Origin: JABJAG01 sp965222215
GTDB lineage: Bacteria; Pseudomonadota; Alphaproteobacteria; UBA6615
Direction: 5' to 3'
Length of the DNA stretch: 64,000 bases
NCBI GenBank assembly: GCA_965222215.1
Contig: OZ244931.1
Location: 1,488,001 to 1,552,000 of the forward strand
Shown: one piece after another, positions 16,272 through 24,834 of the stretch
Layout of the letters: the number at the start of each line of letters is the position of its first letter
Position numbering within the stretch: the first letter of the stretch is position 1
The notes under the pieces: generated by a model
The model's input: the letters and a program-made list of their open reading frames with translations, nothing else
The model's database searches: none
Told to the model about the DNA's origin: nothing
Translations under genes and position numbers: made by a program

Positions 16272-17498
16272 TCAGGCGCCCGTAAACGCCTGCAGCCCGG
16301 TCTGGGCGCGCCCCAGAATCAGTGCATGGATGTCGTGGGTGCCTTCGTAGGTGTTCACCGATTCCAGGTTCATCACATGGCGGATCACGCCGTATTCATC
16401 GGAGATACCGTTGCCGCCGTGCATGTCGCGCGCGACGCGGGCAATTTCCAGCGACTTGCCGGCGTTGTTGCGCTTCATCAGGGAAATCATCTCCGGGGTC
16501 GCACGGTCCTCGTCCATCAGCCGCCCGAGCTGCAGGCATGAGTGCAGGCCCAGCGTGATTTCCGTCTGCATGTCGGCGAGCTTCTTCTGGATCAGCTGAT
16601 TGGCCGCCAAGGGGCGGCCGAACTGCTTGCGCTCCATGGTGTAGTTGCGCGCGGCATGCCAGCAGAACTCTGCCGCGCCGAGGGCGCCCCACGAAATGCC
16701 GTAACGCGCCTTGTTCAGGCAGCCAAAGGGGCCGCCGAGGCCGCGGGCGTTGGGCAGTTTGTTTTCCTCGGGCACGAAGACATCGTCCATGACAACCTCA
16801 CCGGTGGACGAGGCACGGAGTGAGAACTTGCCCTCGATCTTAGGCGTGGACAGGCCCTTCATGTCGCGCTCCAGGATAAAGCCCCGGATCACGCCTTCGT
16901 CGTCCTTCGCCCAGACCACGAACACGTCCGCGATGGGCGAATTGGAGATCCACATTTTTGCGCCGTTGAGTTGATAGCCGCCGTCGACCGATTTAGCACG
17001 CGTGACCATGCTGCCCGGATCGGAGCCGTGATCGGGTTCGGTCAGGCCGAAAGCGCCGACCCATTCGCCGGTCGCGAGTTTGGGGAGGTATTTCACGCGC
17101 TGTTCTTCGGAGCCGTAGGCGTAGATCGGCCACATCACCAGCGACGACTGGACCGACAGGGCGGATCGGTAGCCGGAATCGACCCGCTCGACCTCGCGCG
17201 CGATCAGGCCGTAACAGACATGGTTTACGCCTGCACAGCCGTATTCCTCCGGCAGGGTCGAGCCAAGGAAGCCCAATTCGCCGAACTCGTTCATGATCTC
17301 GCGGTCGAACGTCTCGTGCCGGTTCGCCTCCAGGATCCGGGGCATCAGTTTGTCCTGGCAGTAGGCATGCGCCGCGTCGCGCACCATGCGTTCTTCTTCG
17401 GTCAGCGCGTCTTCCAGCAGCAACGCGTCTTCCCACTGGAATCGCGGCTTGTCTGTGGACTTCTTGGGCGCGTCGTCACTGGTTTTGGCCAGGCTCAT
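16272..17498 (-). CDS. gcdH: Glutaryl-CoA dehydrogenase
   Basis: FAD acyl-CoA dehydrogenase that oxidises and decarboxylates glutaryl-CoA to crotonyl-CoA in lysine and tryptophan breakdown. The motif NTYEGTHDIHALILGRAQTG near the C-terminus carries the catalytic Glu and is diagnostic for GCDH within the family. FGLTEPDHGSDPGSM and MWISNSPIADVFVVWAK form the FAD/substrate region. The 408-residue length is normal, and a GGAG-like site precedes ATG 17498. No other lysine-degradation gene is adjacent. Confidence 0.92.
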   Translation of the reverse strand: MSLAKTSDDAPKKSTDKPRFQWEDALLLEDALTEEERMVRDAAHAYCQDKLMPRILEANRHETFDREIMNEFGELGFLGSTLPEEYGCAGVNHVCYGLIAREVERVDSGYRSALSVQSSLVMWPIYAYGSEEQRVKYLPKLATGEWVGAFGLTEPDHGSDPGSMVTRAKSVDGGYQLNGAKMWISNSPIADVFVVWAKDDEGVIRGFILERDMKGLSTPKIEGKFSLRASSTGEVVMDDVFVPEENKLPNARGLGGPFGCLNKARYGISWGALGAAEFCWHAARNYTMERKQFGRPLAANQLIQKKLADMQTEITLGLHSCLQLGRLMDEDRATPEMISLMKRNNAGKSLEIARVARDMHGGNGISDEYGVIRHVMNLESVNTYEGTHDIHALILGRAQTGLQAFTGA

Positions 17499-17598
17499 GA
17501 TGGGTATTCTCCAGAGGGGCGTGATGCGCGAAAACTAACCGCGCAAACTTACAGGTCCCGAAACAAATCGGGCAAATCTCGCGATGCAAGACACGCGA

Positions 17599-17982
17599 TC
17601 ATTCTCGTTCGGTTTCGAATTCTCCGGGCGAGGTGATTTCAAGCAATTCGCAGTCGGAAGACATCCATAAGGCATCGTGCATGATGCCATCGGGCTGATA
17701 GAAGCAGTCGCCTTTCTTAACGGAAATCTCTCCCTTGCCGTCGAACCAGAACCGCGCCTCACCCTGGAGCACGTAAATCATCTGGAAATCCGTCACATGC
17801 GCGTGTTTGCCGGTGTGATGGTCGGCTTCCGGCTCGGCGATTCGAATGACATGCGCACCGAACTTGCCGCCCGTCACTTGCTTGATACCCAGATCCCGGT
17901 ACTCGAAGTCGGAGCGCAGACCCGCTGTCCAGCTCGCGTCTTCGATGTGGTTAACCATAAATTCTTCTTTTTGGTCTGACAT
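17599..17982 (-). CDS. Cupin-domain protein
   Basis: Single small beta-barrel cupin, 127 aa. Motif 1 appears as HHTGKHAHVTDFQMIYVLQG, with histidines that can bind a metal; motif 2 is KKGDCFYQPDGIMHDAL. A GGGAG ribosome site lies 8 nt before ATG 17982. It is transcribed toward gcdH with a 100-nt gap. Small stand-alone cupins of this kind may be isomerases, dioxygenase-like enzymes or sensors; no substrate can be assigned. Confidence 0.82.
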   Translation of the reverse strand: MSDQKEEFMVNHIEDASWTAGLRSDFEYRDLGIKQVTGGKFGAHVIRIAEPEADHHTGKHAHVTDFQMIYVLQGEARFWFDGKGEISVKKGDCFYQPDGIMHDALWMSSDCELLEITSPGEFETERE

Positions 17983-18023
17983 GGCTTGGCTCCCGCACCT
18001 ATTTCGAGTGGAGATTATAGGAC

Positions 18024-18284
18024 GTGACCCGAATGCACACCAATGCGCGCCCTCCGGTGAGCAGGCAGGCGCGCCAGCTCGACGAGGTCATCTTCGAATT
18101 TTCGGCTGTCGGCAATTCCGTCAGGGTTTGTGCCGTCGACCCGAAGACGGGAACGGAAGTCGTGATCGTCGGGCCGATCAACGCCGGGGAGTCGGCCTTG
18201 CGTCGCACTGCGATGGCCAAGCTCAGTTACGTTCTGGACAAAGACAAGCCGGCGCCATTGAGCGGGCGCGGTACGCTCGCCTAG
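18024..18284 (+). CDS. Small conserved alphaproteobacterial protein (DUF6898-like)
   Basis: 86-residue protein beginning with GTG at 18024, GGAG about 10 nt upstream; an internal ATG at 18033 is an alternative start. The core FEFSAVGNSVRVCAVDPKTG and TEVVIVGPINAGESALRRTA matches, from memory, a small uncharacterised family of Rhodospirillales proteins. It has no signal peptide or membrane segment. It is divergent from the cupin gene (41 nt) and convergent with mucR, 10 nt away. Confidence 0.65.
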   Translation: MTRMHTNARPPVSRQARQLDEVIFEFSAVGNSVRVCAVDPKTGTEVVIVGPINAGESALRRTAMAKLSYVLDKDKPAPLSGRGTLA

Positions 18285-18294
18285 GGAATACGGG

Positions 18295-18717
18295 TCAGCG
18301 TTTGCGGCGTTGCTTGCCGAGCCCGATCTGCTTCGCGAACGCCGAACGCTGCTTGGCATAGTTCGGCGCGACCATCGGATAGTCCGCCGGCAGCCCCCAC
18401 TTTGCGCGATATTCGTCCGGTGTCATGCCGTGCGTGGTGCGCAGGTAGCGCTTCAGCATTTTCAGCTTCTTGCCGTCTTCAAGGCAGATGATGTGGTCGG
18501 GTGTGATCGACTTCTTGATCGTCACCGCCGGCTTCTGTTTTGTCTGGGATTCACCATCGCCATTGCCCAGCCCGTGAAGGCTTCCGTAGACGGACTGGAT
18601 GACTTCGGGGATTTGGTTTTCAGTGACCGAGTTGTTTTTCACATAGGCCGAGACCACCTGCGTCGTCATTCGAAGGAGATCGTCGCGGGAGGGAGTTTCT
18701 TGGTTGGCGTCGGTCAT
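18295..18717 (-). CDS. mucR: MucR/Ros family transcriptional regulator
   Basis: Global alphaproteobacterial regulator, 140 codons. The C-terminal half has the Ros/MucR zinc-finger-like fold: DHIICLEDGKKLKMLKRYLRTTHGM, then TPDEYRAKWGLPADYPMVAPNYA. Family members bind AT-rich DNA and control exopolysaccharide, motility and cell cycle genes, often repressing themselves. The start is ATG 18717 (MTDANQETPS) with GGGGAG 5 nt upstream; the open frame to 18771 is ignored. The upstream region (18772-19071) is conspicuously AT-rich for this genome, fitting autoregulation. Confidence 0.9.
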   Translation of the reverse strand: MTDANQETPSRDDLLRMTTQVVSAYVKNNSVTENQIPEVIQSVYGSLHGLGNGDGESQTKQKPAVTIKKSITPDHIICLEDGKKLKMLKRYLRTTHGMTPDEYRAKWGLPADYPMVAPNYAKQRSAFAKQIGLGKQRRKR

Positions 18718-18771
18718 TGGGCTCCCCGGAATTTGTGTCGCCGCCAATCCAGCGACAGCCGGTGATCGCAC

Positions 18772-19071
18772 GGCGGTCCGGGGCAGTCAATATGAGATTG
18801 GAATAATGCCGAAAGCTTTATTCACAATCTCCAAGTAACCGAAAATGACTTGCCTTGAGTTGCGTTCAATTCAATTCTTTTTCCCATCGGCTACTGATCG
18901 AATTCAGAGCATTCGCGGGTAAAAATTGTGCAGCGCCGCAAATTTCTGCACGCGGTTTTCCACACATTTCAACGCGACCGGTTGTGTTCCTGTGGCAGCC
19001 GGTGACGAGATGTGGTAATCGACGCCTTCGTATCCATATCCTGATTTCGCAAACTCGAACGGACTTAACGC
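18772..19071. promoter_or_regulatory. AT-rich intergenic region between mucR and rpiB
   Basis: This 300-nt divergent spacer carries no recognisable gene. About 18788-18960 is clearly richer in A+T than its surroundings, with runs such as AATATGAG, TTTATTCACAA and GGTAAAAATTG. It should contain the promoters of mucR (leftward) and of the rpiB-glyA block (rightward). AT-rich DNA is the known target type of MucR, so a mucR autoregulatory site here is a reasonable inference; no specific operator could be delimited. Confidence 0.45.
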
Positions 19072-19509
19072 ATGAGCGAAAGGACGGTTGCCATTGCGTC
19101 CGACCATGCCGGGCCTCCCATGAAGGAAGCTCTGAAAGAGGCACTGGCCGAACGCGGGTACACAGTGATCGATCTCGGCACGGACGGGACGGATTCGGTC
19201 GACTACCCGGACTTCGGCGCTGCGGCGGGGAACGCTGTCGTGTCCGGCGAGGCGGATCTGGGCATTGTGATTTGCGGAACCGGTATCGGGATCTCGATCG
19301 CCGCGAACCGTATCCCGGGCGTGCGCGCCGCGGTTTGTCACGATGCGACGTCGGCGCGTCTTGCGCGTGAGCACAACGACGCAAACGTGATGGCGCTCGG
19401 CGCTCGGCTGATTGGGCCGGAAGTCGCGCTCGACTGTCTCGATGTGTTCCTGCGTACGGAATTCAGCGGTGGCGAGCGCCATGTCCGGCGTATCGGAAAA
19501 CTGGGATAA
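19072..19509 (+). CDS. rpiB: Ribose-5-phosphate isomerase B
   Basis: Interconverts ribose 5-phosphate and ribulose 5-phosphate in the pentose phosphate pathway, 145 aa. Motifs: IASDHAGPPMKEALKEAL at the N-terminus, the active-site Cys loop GIVICGTGIGISIAANR, and HNDANVMALGARLIG. It stands 51 nt upstream of glyA, a linkage frequent in Alphaproteobacteria. It is probably the first gene of the long rightward block; the promoter should lie in the AT-rich spacer before it. Confidence 0.94.
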   Translation: MSERTVAIASDHAGPPMKEALKEALAERGYTVIDLGTDGTDSVDYPDFGAAAGNAVVSGEADLGIVICGTGIGISIAANRIPGVRAAVCHDATSARLAREHNDANVMALGARLIGPEVALDCLDVFLRTEFSGGERHVRRIGKLG

Positions 19510-19560
19510 GGCGGGCAGCGCCCGCACAGGTAATTCAGGCACTTAGAGGGACAAGCAAAC

Positions 19561-20877
19561 ATGTCCATGACAACAGAGGCGATGGCGTCGGAAAGCGACG
19601 ACAATTCTTTCTTTGGGCAGGGGCTCGCCGACGCCGACCCGGAAATTTTCGCGTCGATAAATCGCGAACTCGACAGGCAGCAAAATCAGGTCGAGTTGAT
19701 CGCATCCGAGAATATCGTGTCGCGGGCCGTGATCGAGGCCATGGGTAGCGTGCTGACCAACAAGTACGCCGAAGGGTATCCCGGCCGGCGCTACTACGGC
19801 GGCTGCGAGTTCGTGGACGAGGCTGAAACGCTCGCCATCGAGCGCGCCAAACGCCTGTTCGACTGCGCCTTCGCCAACGTGCAGCCGCATTCGGGCGCGC
19901 AGGCCAACCAGGCGGTCTTCATGGCGCTCTGCAAGCCCGGTGACACGATCCTCGGCATGTCGCTGGCGGCGGGCGGTCATTTGACCCACGGCGCTGCACC
20001 GAACCAGTCGGGCAAATGGTTCAACGCTGTCCAGTACGGCGTGCGCCAGGAAGATGCGCTGATCGACATGGACGAGGTCGCGCGTCTCGCGGACGAACAC
20101 AAGCCGGCGATGATCATCGCCGGTGGATCGGCCTATCCGCGCGTCATCGATTTCGCCCGGTTCCGCGAGATCGCGGATTCGGTCGGGGCGTATCTGATGG
20201 TGGACATGGCGCATTTCGCGGGTCTCGTGGCCGGCGGGGTGCATCCCAGCCCGCTGCCGCATGCGCACATCGTCACCACGACGACCCACAAGACCTTGCG
20301 CGGCGCGCGCGGCGGCATGGTGCTCTCCAACGACGAGGACCTCGGGAAGAAGATCAATTCGGCTGTTTTCCCCGGGCTGCAGGGCGGTCCGCTGATGCAT
20401 GTGATCGCGGGCAAGGCGGTGGCATTCGGGGAGGCGCTGAAGCCGTCCTTCAAGACCTATGCGCAGTCCGTGGTTGAGAACGCGCGCACGCTGGCCGCAA
20501 CCCTGGCCGACGGCGGGCTGGATATCGTCTCGGGCGGGACCGATACGCACCTGATGCTTGTCGACCTGCGGCCGAAGTCGCTCACCGGCGATATCACCGA
20601 GCAGGCGCTGGAGCGCGCCGGTCTGACCTGCAACAAGAACGGCATTCCGTTCGACCCTGAAAAACCAATGGTGACGTCGGGCGTGCGCCTGGGAAGTCCC
20701 GCAGCCACGACGCGGGGTTTCGGTCCGGCCGAGTTCCGACAGGTCGGCGAGTTGATCGTCGAGGTGCTCGACAGTCTGTCGGCGAAGCCCGACGGCGATG
20801 CGCAGGTCGAGGCGTCGGTGCGCCGCCGGGTCGAAGAATTGTGCGCCCGGTTCCCGATCTACAATGCGGCGCGCTAG
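19561..20877 (+). CDS. glyA: Serine hydroxymethyltransferase
   Basis: PLP enzyme interconverting serine and glycine with tetrahydrofolate; the main one-carbon source. The PLP lysine is Lys244 in TTTTHKTLRGARGG. ENIVSRAVIEAMGSVLTNKYAEGYPGRRYYGG (split here only by length) begins near residue 50 and is family-typical, as is HLTHGAAPNQSGKWF. The 438-residue length is normal. A short spacer separates it from nrdR, and the order rpiB-glyA-nrdR-rib is a known alphaproteobacterial arrangement. Confidence 0.96.
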   Translation: MSMTTEAMASESDDNSFFGQGLADADPEIFASINRELDRQQNQVELIASENIVSRAVIEAMGSVLTNKYAEGYPGRRYYGGCEFVDEAETLAIERAKRLFDCAFANVQPHSGAQANQAVFMALCKPGDTILGMSLAAGGHLTHGAAPNQSGKWFNAVQYGVRQEDALIDMDEVARLADEHKPAMIIAGGSAYPRVIDFARFREIADSVGAYLMVDMAHFAGLVAGGVHPSPLPHAHIVTTTTHKTLRGARGGMVLSNDEDLGKKINSAVFPGLQGGPLMHVIAGKAVAFGEALKPSFKTYAQSVVENARTLAATLADGGLDIVSGGTDTHLMLVDLRPKSLTGDITEQALERAGLTCNKNGIPFDPEKPMVTSGVRLGSPAATTRGFGPAEFRQVGELIVEVLDSLSAKPDGDAQVEASVRRRVEELCARFPIYNAAR

Positions 20878-20915
20878 GCCGGCCGGAACGTCACAGGAAG
20901 CGGGGGAGAGAAGCC

Positions 20916-21395
20916 ATGCGTTGTCCGTTTTGCGGTCATGACGACACCCATGTGAAGGATTCGCGTCCGACCGAGGACAATACGGCGATCCGTCGCCGCC
21001 GGGCCTGTCCCGATTGCGGTGCGCGCTGGACCACGTTCGAGCGGGTTCACCTGCGCGACCTGATGGTCATCAAGAAGAACGGCCAGCGTGTTCCGTTCGA
21101 TCGCGACAAGCTGGAATCCTCGATGCGGATTTCATTGCGCAAGCGCCCGGTCGATCCGGAACGCGTGGACCGGGTCATCAGCGGGATCGTGCGCCGGCTC
21201 GAATCCGCCGGGGAAACCGATATCTCGTCGGACGCGATCGGGGAGGCCGTCATGGACGCGCTCGCCAACCTGGATTCGATCGCCTATGTGCGTTTCGCCT
21301 CGGTCTACAAGAATTTCCGAGAGGTCCGCGACTTCGAGGAGTTCATCGGAACCGAGCGCCTCGCGCGCGACGGTGAACTGATCGAAAACGACTGA
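20916..21395 (+). CDS. nrdR: Transcriptional repressor NrdR
   Basis: ATP/dATP-sensing repressor of ribonucleotide reductase genes, 159 aa. The zinc ribbon is CPFCGHDDTHVKDSR at the N-terminus paired with CPDCGARWTTFER; the ATP-cone domain follows (KKNGQRVPFDRDKLESSM, DAIGEAVMDALANLDSIAYV). The ATG at 20916 has GGGGGAG upstream; the longer frame from 20841 overlaps glyA and is rejected. No ribonucleotide reductase gene or obvious NrdR box pair was found in the window. Confidence 0.96.
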   Translation: MRCPFCGHDDTHVKDSRPTEDNTAIRRRRACPDCGARWTTFERVHLRDLMVIKKNGQRVPFDRDKLESSMRISLRKRPVDPERVDRVISGIVRRLESAGETDISSDAIGEAVMDALANLDSIAYVRFASVYKNFREVRDFEEFIGTERLARDGELIEND

Positions 21396-21458
21396 CGCCC
21401 GAAGCTCGTCGTATTGAAAACGGTTGATCCTGTCGCCCGCAGGTCCGAACCTGCGCCG

Positions 21459-22580
21459 ATGAACGACGACCGCAGATTCATGGACATCGCCTTGCGCCTT
21501 GCGCGGCGTGGGCTGGGTAGCACCTGGCCGAACCCGGCGGTCGGCTGTGTGATCGTTTCCGGTGGTGACAATGTGCGTGTCCTGGGGCGGGGCTGGACGA
21601 TGCCCGGCGGGCGGCCCCACGCGGAGACGGTCGCGCTGGATCAGGCACGCGAACGGTTCGGCGCCGGAGCACTTGCCGGTGCAAGCGCCTATGTCACTTT
21701 GGAGCCCTGCAGTCATACCGGGCGGACGCCGCCCTGTGCGGATGCCCTGATCGAAGCCGGTATCGGACGTGTCGTCGTGGCGTGTGAGGACCCCGATCCG
21801 CGTGTTGCCGGGGCCGGGTTCGAAAAATTGCGGCGCGCCGGAATCGCGGTCGAGATCGGGCCCGGCGGCACCGAAGCCGAGGCGATCAACAAGGGCTTTT
21901 TCACCCGCGTGCATGACGGCCGGCCGATGGTGGCCCTCAAGACCGCGACCACGTCGGACGGCCGCATTGCGACACGCACGGGGGCTTCCCAATGGATAAC
22001 GGGGCCGGCGGCGCGCGCGCGCGCGCACCTGATGCGCGCGACCCATGATGCAATCGCAGTCGGCGTAGACACGGTGATCGCGGACGATCCGAGCCTGACG
22101 TGCCGGTTGCCGGGACTGTCTCACTGCTCGCCGGTCCGGGTGCTGTTCGATTCCAATCTTCGAACGCCGCCCCAAGCAACGGTCGTCCGGGATTCCGTGA
22201 CTGTTCCGACGTGGGTTGTTTGCGCCGCCGAGGCTGACAAAAGGAAGCGCGGGACTTTGGAGAAAGCCGGCGTTCGTGTCATCGAGGTCGCTGGGAAAGA
22301 CGGGCGCGTGGACCTCGGTGCGGCGTTGCACGCGCTGGGAGAGGTGGGAGTATCTCGCCTGATGGTGGAAGGCGGTGCTGCGCTGTCCACGGCGCTCCTG
22401 AGGGCAGGGCTGGTCGACGAGTTGCACTGGTTCCGCGCCCCGTCCCTGATCGGGGGCGACGGGCTGCCGCCGTTCGGAGACCTCGGGGTGGCGGCGATGG
22501 ACGATGTGCCCACGTTTCAGCTGTGCTCCAGCACGCCGGTGGGTGACGACATGCTGGATATTTTCGTCCGGGTGCCGTAA
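21459..22580 (+). CDS. ribD: Bifunctional riboflavin biosynthesis deaminase/reductase RibD
   Basis: Carries out two steps of riboflavin synthesis: deamination of the pyrimidine and reduction of the ribosyl side chain. The deaminase zinc site is HAETVALDQA with PCSHTGRTPPCADALI (residues about 50-90); the reductase domain starts near GRPMVALKTATTSDGRIA and includes RLMVEGGAALSTALL. The ATG at 21459 gives 373 aa; a TTG at 21414 is possible but has no better ribosome site. It is followed after 9 nt by ribE. Confidence 0.94.
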   Translation: MNDDRRFMDIALRLARRGLGSTWPNPAVGCVIVSGGDNVRVLGRGWTMPGGRPHAETVALDQARERFGAGALAGASAYVTLEPCSHTGRTPPCADALIEAGIGRVVVACEDPDPRVAGAGFEKLRRAGIAVEIGPGGTEAEAINKGFFTRVHDGRPMVALKTATTSDGRIATRTGASQWITGPAARARAHLMRATHDAIAVGVDTVIADDPSLTCRLPGLSHCSPVRVLFDSNLRTPPQATVVRDSVTVPTWVVCAAEADKRKRGTLEKAGVRVIEVAGKDGRVDLGAALHALGEVGVSRLMVEGGAALSTALLRAGLVDELHWFRAPSLIGGDGLPPFGDLGVAAMDDVPTFQLCSSTPVGDDMLDIFVRVP

Positions 22581-22589
22581 CGAGGCGCC

Positions 22590-23180
22590 ATGTTCACTGG
22601 AATTGTCACAGACGTGGGCGAGATCGTTCGGGTCGACCAGCTCGAAGTCGGCCGAAGGCTGACGATATCGACTGTCTACGATACGGACGGTATCGACCTT
22701 GGCGCTTCGATCGCATGCAACGGGGCCTGCCTGACGGTTGTCGAGAAGGCAGCGGGAAGTTTCTCCGCGGACGTCTCGGGAGAGACCGACGACAAGACGA
22801 CTACCGGCGAATGGGATGTCGGGCGCCGGATCAATCTGGAGCGCGCGCTGCGTGCGGCGGACGAACTGGGCGGGCATCTCGTGCTCGGGCATGTCGACGG
22901 CGTTGCGCGCGTGGCGTCGCTTGAAAAGGAAGGCGACAACCATCGTGTCGATATCGAAGTGCCGGAGGACCTGAAAAAATACATCGCGTCCAAGGGCTCG
23001 GTGACGGTCGACGGCGTGTCGCTGACCGTGAACGAGGTGCGGAACCGGGTGTTCGGCGTGAACATTATTCCCCATACTTGGGACAACACATCTCTTGCGG
23101 ACCTTTCCCAGGGTGCAAGGGTCAACCTGGAAGTGGATGTGATCGCGCGATACGTCGCGCGCTTGCTGGAGCAGAACTGA
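22590..23180 (+). CDS. ribE: Riboflavin synthase alpha subunit
   Basis: Dismutates two 6,7-dimethyl-8-ribityllumazine molecules to riboflavin. The protein (196 aa) shows the two lumazine-binding repeats: MFTGIVTDVGEI with GASIACNGACLTVV in the first, and LVLGHVDGVARVASL with VTVDGVSLTVNEV in the second. It lies between ribD (9-nt gap) and ribB (1-nt gap), so the genes are surely one transcript. Some databases call this gene ribC. Confidence 0.95.
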   Translation: MFTGIVTDVGEIVRVDQLEVGRRLTISTVYDTDGIDLGASIACNGACLTVVEKAAGSFSADVSGETDDKTTTGEWDVGRRINLERALRAADELGGHLVLGHVDGVARVASLEKEGDNHRVDIEVPEDLKKYIASKGSVTVDGVSLTVNEVRNRVFGVNIIPHTWDNTSLADLSQGARVNLEVDVIARYVARLLEQN

Positions 23181-23181
23181 C

Positions 23182-24360
23182 GTGGCGGACAGCACCAACG
23201 AACCGGCGACGGTCTCGAAGCAGGAGATTGCGCGATCGCTCGATGACGAGCAGATCCTTTCTCCGATCGAGGACATTATCGAGGATGCCCGCAACGGGCG
23301 CATGTTCATCCTGATCGATGACGAGGACCGGGAGAATGAGGGAGACCTCGTCATTCCCGCGCAGATGGCGACGCCGGATGCGATCAACTTCATGGCGACC
23401 CACGGACGCGGGCTTATCTGTCTTGCGCTGACGCGGGAACGAACCAAGCAGCTTGGCCTGCCCATGATGCCGCAGACCCATGGTCAGCGGTTGGCCACGA
23501 ATTTCACTGTGTCGATCGAGGCCGCTGAAGGCGTCACGACCGGAATCTCCGCGCCGGATCGCGCGCGCACCGTCACCGTCGCGATCGATCCGCGATCGAC
23601 CGAAGCCGATATCGTGACGCCGGGGCATATTTTCCCACTGGCGGCGCGTGACGGCGGCGTGCTCGTGCGCGCCGGGCATACGGAAGCCGGCGTGGACCTC
23701 GCACGCCTCGCCGGACTTAACCCGTCCGCCGTGATCTGCGAGATCATGAACGACGACGGGACCATGTCGCGGCTGCCGGATCTCGTGAAGTTCGCGCAAT
23801 TCCACGGTCTGAAAATCGGTGCGATCGCGGACCTGATCGCCTATCGCCGCCGCAACGACCGGATCGTCGAGCGCCTGATGGAGCATGACTTTAACTCGGC
23901 CATCGGCGGGCACTACAAGTGGCACATCTACTACAACACCGTGGAATACGCGGAGCATCTGGCCATCGTGAAAGGGGAGATCGATCCCGAAAAACCGGTG
24001 CTCGTGCGCATGCACTCCTTCAGTCTCGGTTCCGATGCGCTTGGAAGCCTCGACACGAAGGATTCAGGCATCCTTCAACGCACGATGGAAATCATTTCGG
24101 AGGAGGGGACCGGCGTCATCGTCCTGATTCGCGATACGTCGCCGACCGCGCTTTCGGACCGAATCAAGAGGGTTCAGTCGAAACCGAAAAATCCGATCAA
24201 CGAACTGCGTGACTACGGTGTGGGCGCGCAGATCCTCACCGACCTGGGGGTGCGCGACATCATCCTTCTTTCGAATTCGCAGCATTCCATCGTCGGACTG
24301 GAGGGATTCGGTCTCCGCCTCGTCGAGACACGGCCTGTTCCGTTGAACAAGGAAAGCTAG
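23182..24360 (+). CDS. ribB: DHBP synthase fused to degenerate GTP cyclohydrolase II domain (RibBX-like)
   Basis: The N-terminal half (residues 27-222) is 3,4-dihydroxy-2-butanone-4-phosphate synthase, which makes the four-carbon unit of riboflavin: IDDEDRENEGD holds the acidic metal site and RAGHTEAGVDLARLAGL the second motif. The C-terminal half resembles GTP cyclohydrolase II but its zinc cysteines are gone: in RMHSFSLGSDALGSLDTKDS (276-295) the usual three Cys are Ser281, Thr292 and Asp294, and the catalytic GRGIGL loop reads DTSPTALS. It should therefore lack RibA activity, like the RibBX proteins known in Alphaproteobacteria. GTG start, 1 nt after ribE. Confidence 0.9.
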   Translation: MADSTNEPATVSKQEIARSLDDEQILSPIEDIIEDARNGRMFILIDDEDRENEGDLVIPAQMATPDAINFMATHGRGLICLALTRERTKQLGLPMMPQTHGQRLATNFTVSIEAAEGVTTGISAPDRARTVTVAIDPRSTEADIVTPGHIFPLAARDGGVLVRAGHTEAGVDLARLAGLNPSAVICEIMNDDGTMSRLPDLVKFAQFHGLKIGAIADLIAYRRRNDRIVERLMEHDFNSAIGGHYKWHIYYNTVEYAEHLAIVKGEIDPEKPVLVRMHSFSLGSDALGSLDTKDSGILQRTMEIISEEGTGVIVLIRDTSPTALSDRIKRVQSKPKNPINELRDYGVGAQILTDLGVRDIILLSNSQHSIVGLEGFGLRLVETRPVPLNKES

Positions 24361-24369
24361 GAGGCCCCG

Positions 24370-24834
24370 ATGTCCGATCAGCCGCATATCATGATTGCAT
24401 TGTCGCGCTACTACGAGGAGGTCGCCGAGCAGTTGCTCGCGGGAACGCTGGGTGTTCTCGAAGAGGCAGGCGCGACCCACGAACTTTACGAAGTCCCCGG
24501 GGCTTTCGAAATTCCGGCGGCCATGGCCATCGCGATGCGTTCGCCCGAGTTTTCCGGCGGCCGCCGTCGATTTGACGGTTATATCGCGCTCGGCTGCGTC
24601 ATCCGGGGTGAGACGAGTCACTACGATTATGTGTGCGGCGAGTGCGCGCGCGGTCTGCAGGACCTTGCGGTCCGGCACTGTCTGGCGATGGGGTTCGGCG
24701 TGCTGACCACGGAAAACGCGGAACAGGCGATGGCGCGCGCCGCGGTCGATCGGGGCAACAAGGGCGCCGATGCGGCGAACGCCTGCCTGCGAATGGTCGA
24801 ATTCAAGCGCCAATTCCGCATGTTCCCGCGCTGA
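24370..24834 (+). CDS. ribH: 6,7-dimethyl-8-ribityllumazine synthase
   Basis: Forms lumazine from the DHBP four-carbon unit and the ribitylamino pyrimidine, the penultimate riboflavin step. The 154-residue sequence has the family blocks YEVPGAFEIPAAMAIAMRS, YIALGCVIRGETSHYDYVC (catalytic His) and GVLTTENAEQAMARA. The stop and the nusB start overlap as TGATG. The neighbours supply RibD, RibE and RibB, so only GTP cyclohydrolase II is missing from the local set. Confidence 0.95.
   Translation: MSDQPHIMIALSRYYEEVAEQLLAGTLGVLEEAGATHELYEVPGAFEIPAAMAIAMRSPEFSGGRRRFDGYIALGCVIRGETSHYDYVCGECARGLQDLAVRHCLAMGFGVLTTENAEQAMARAAVDRGNKGADAANACLRMVEFKRQFRMFPR

Noticed and set aside
18861..19384. Rightward and leftward ORFs in the mucR-rpiB spacer
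   Set aside because: They run into rpiB in the wrong frame, lack ribosome sites and have no family resemblance.
21396..21458. FMN riboswitch before ribD
   Set aside because: Only 63 nt separate nrdR from ribD and no FMN-element pattern is visible; the gene is within a longer transcript.
21132..23465. 777-codon leftward ORF opposite nrdR-ribD-ribE-ribB
   Set aside because: It spans four well-identified genes on the other strand and its translation looks like random Arg/His-rich sequence.
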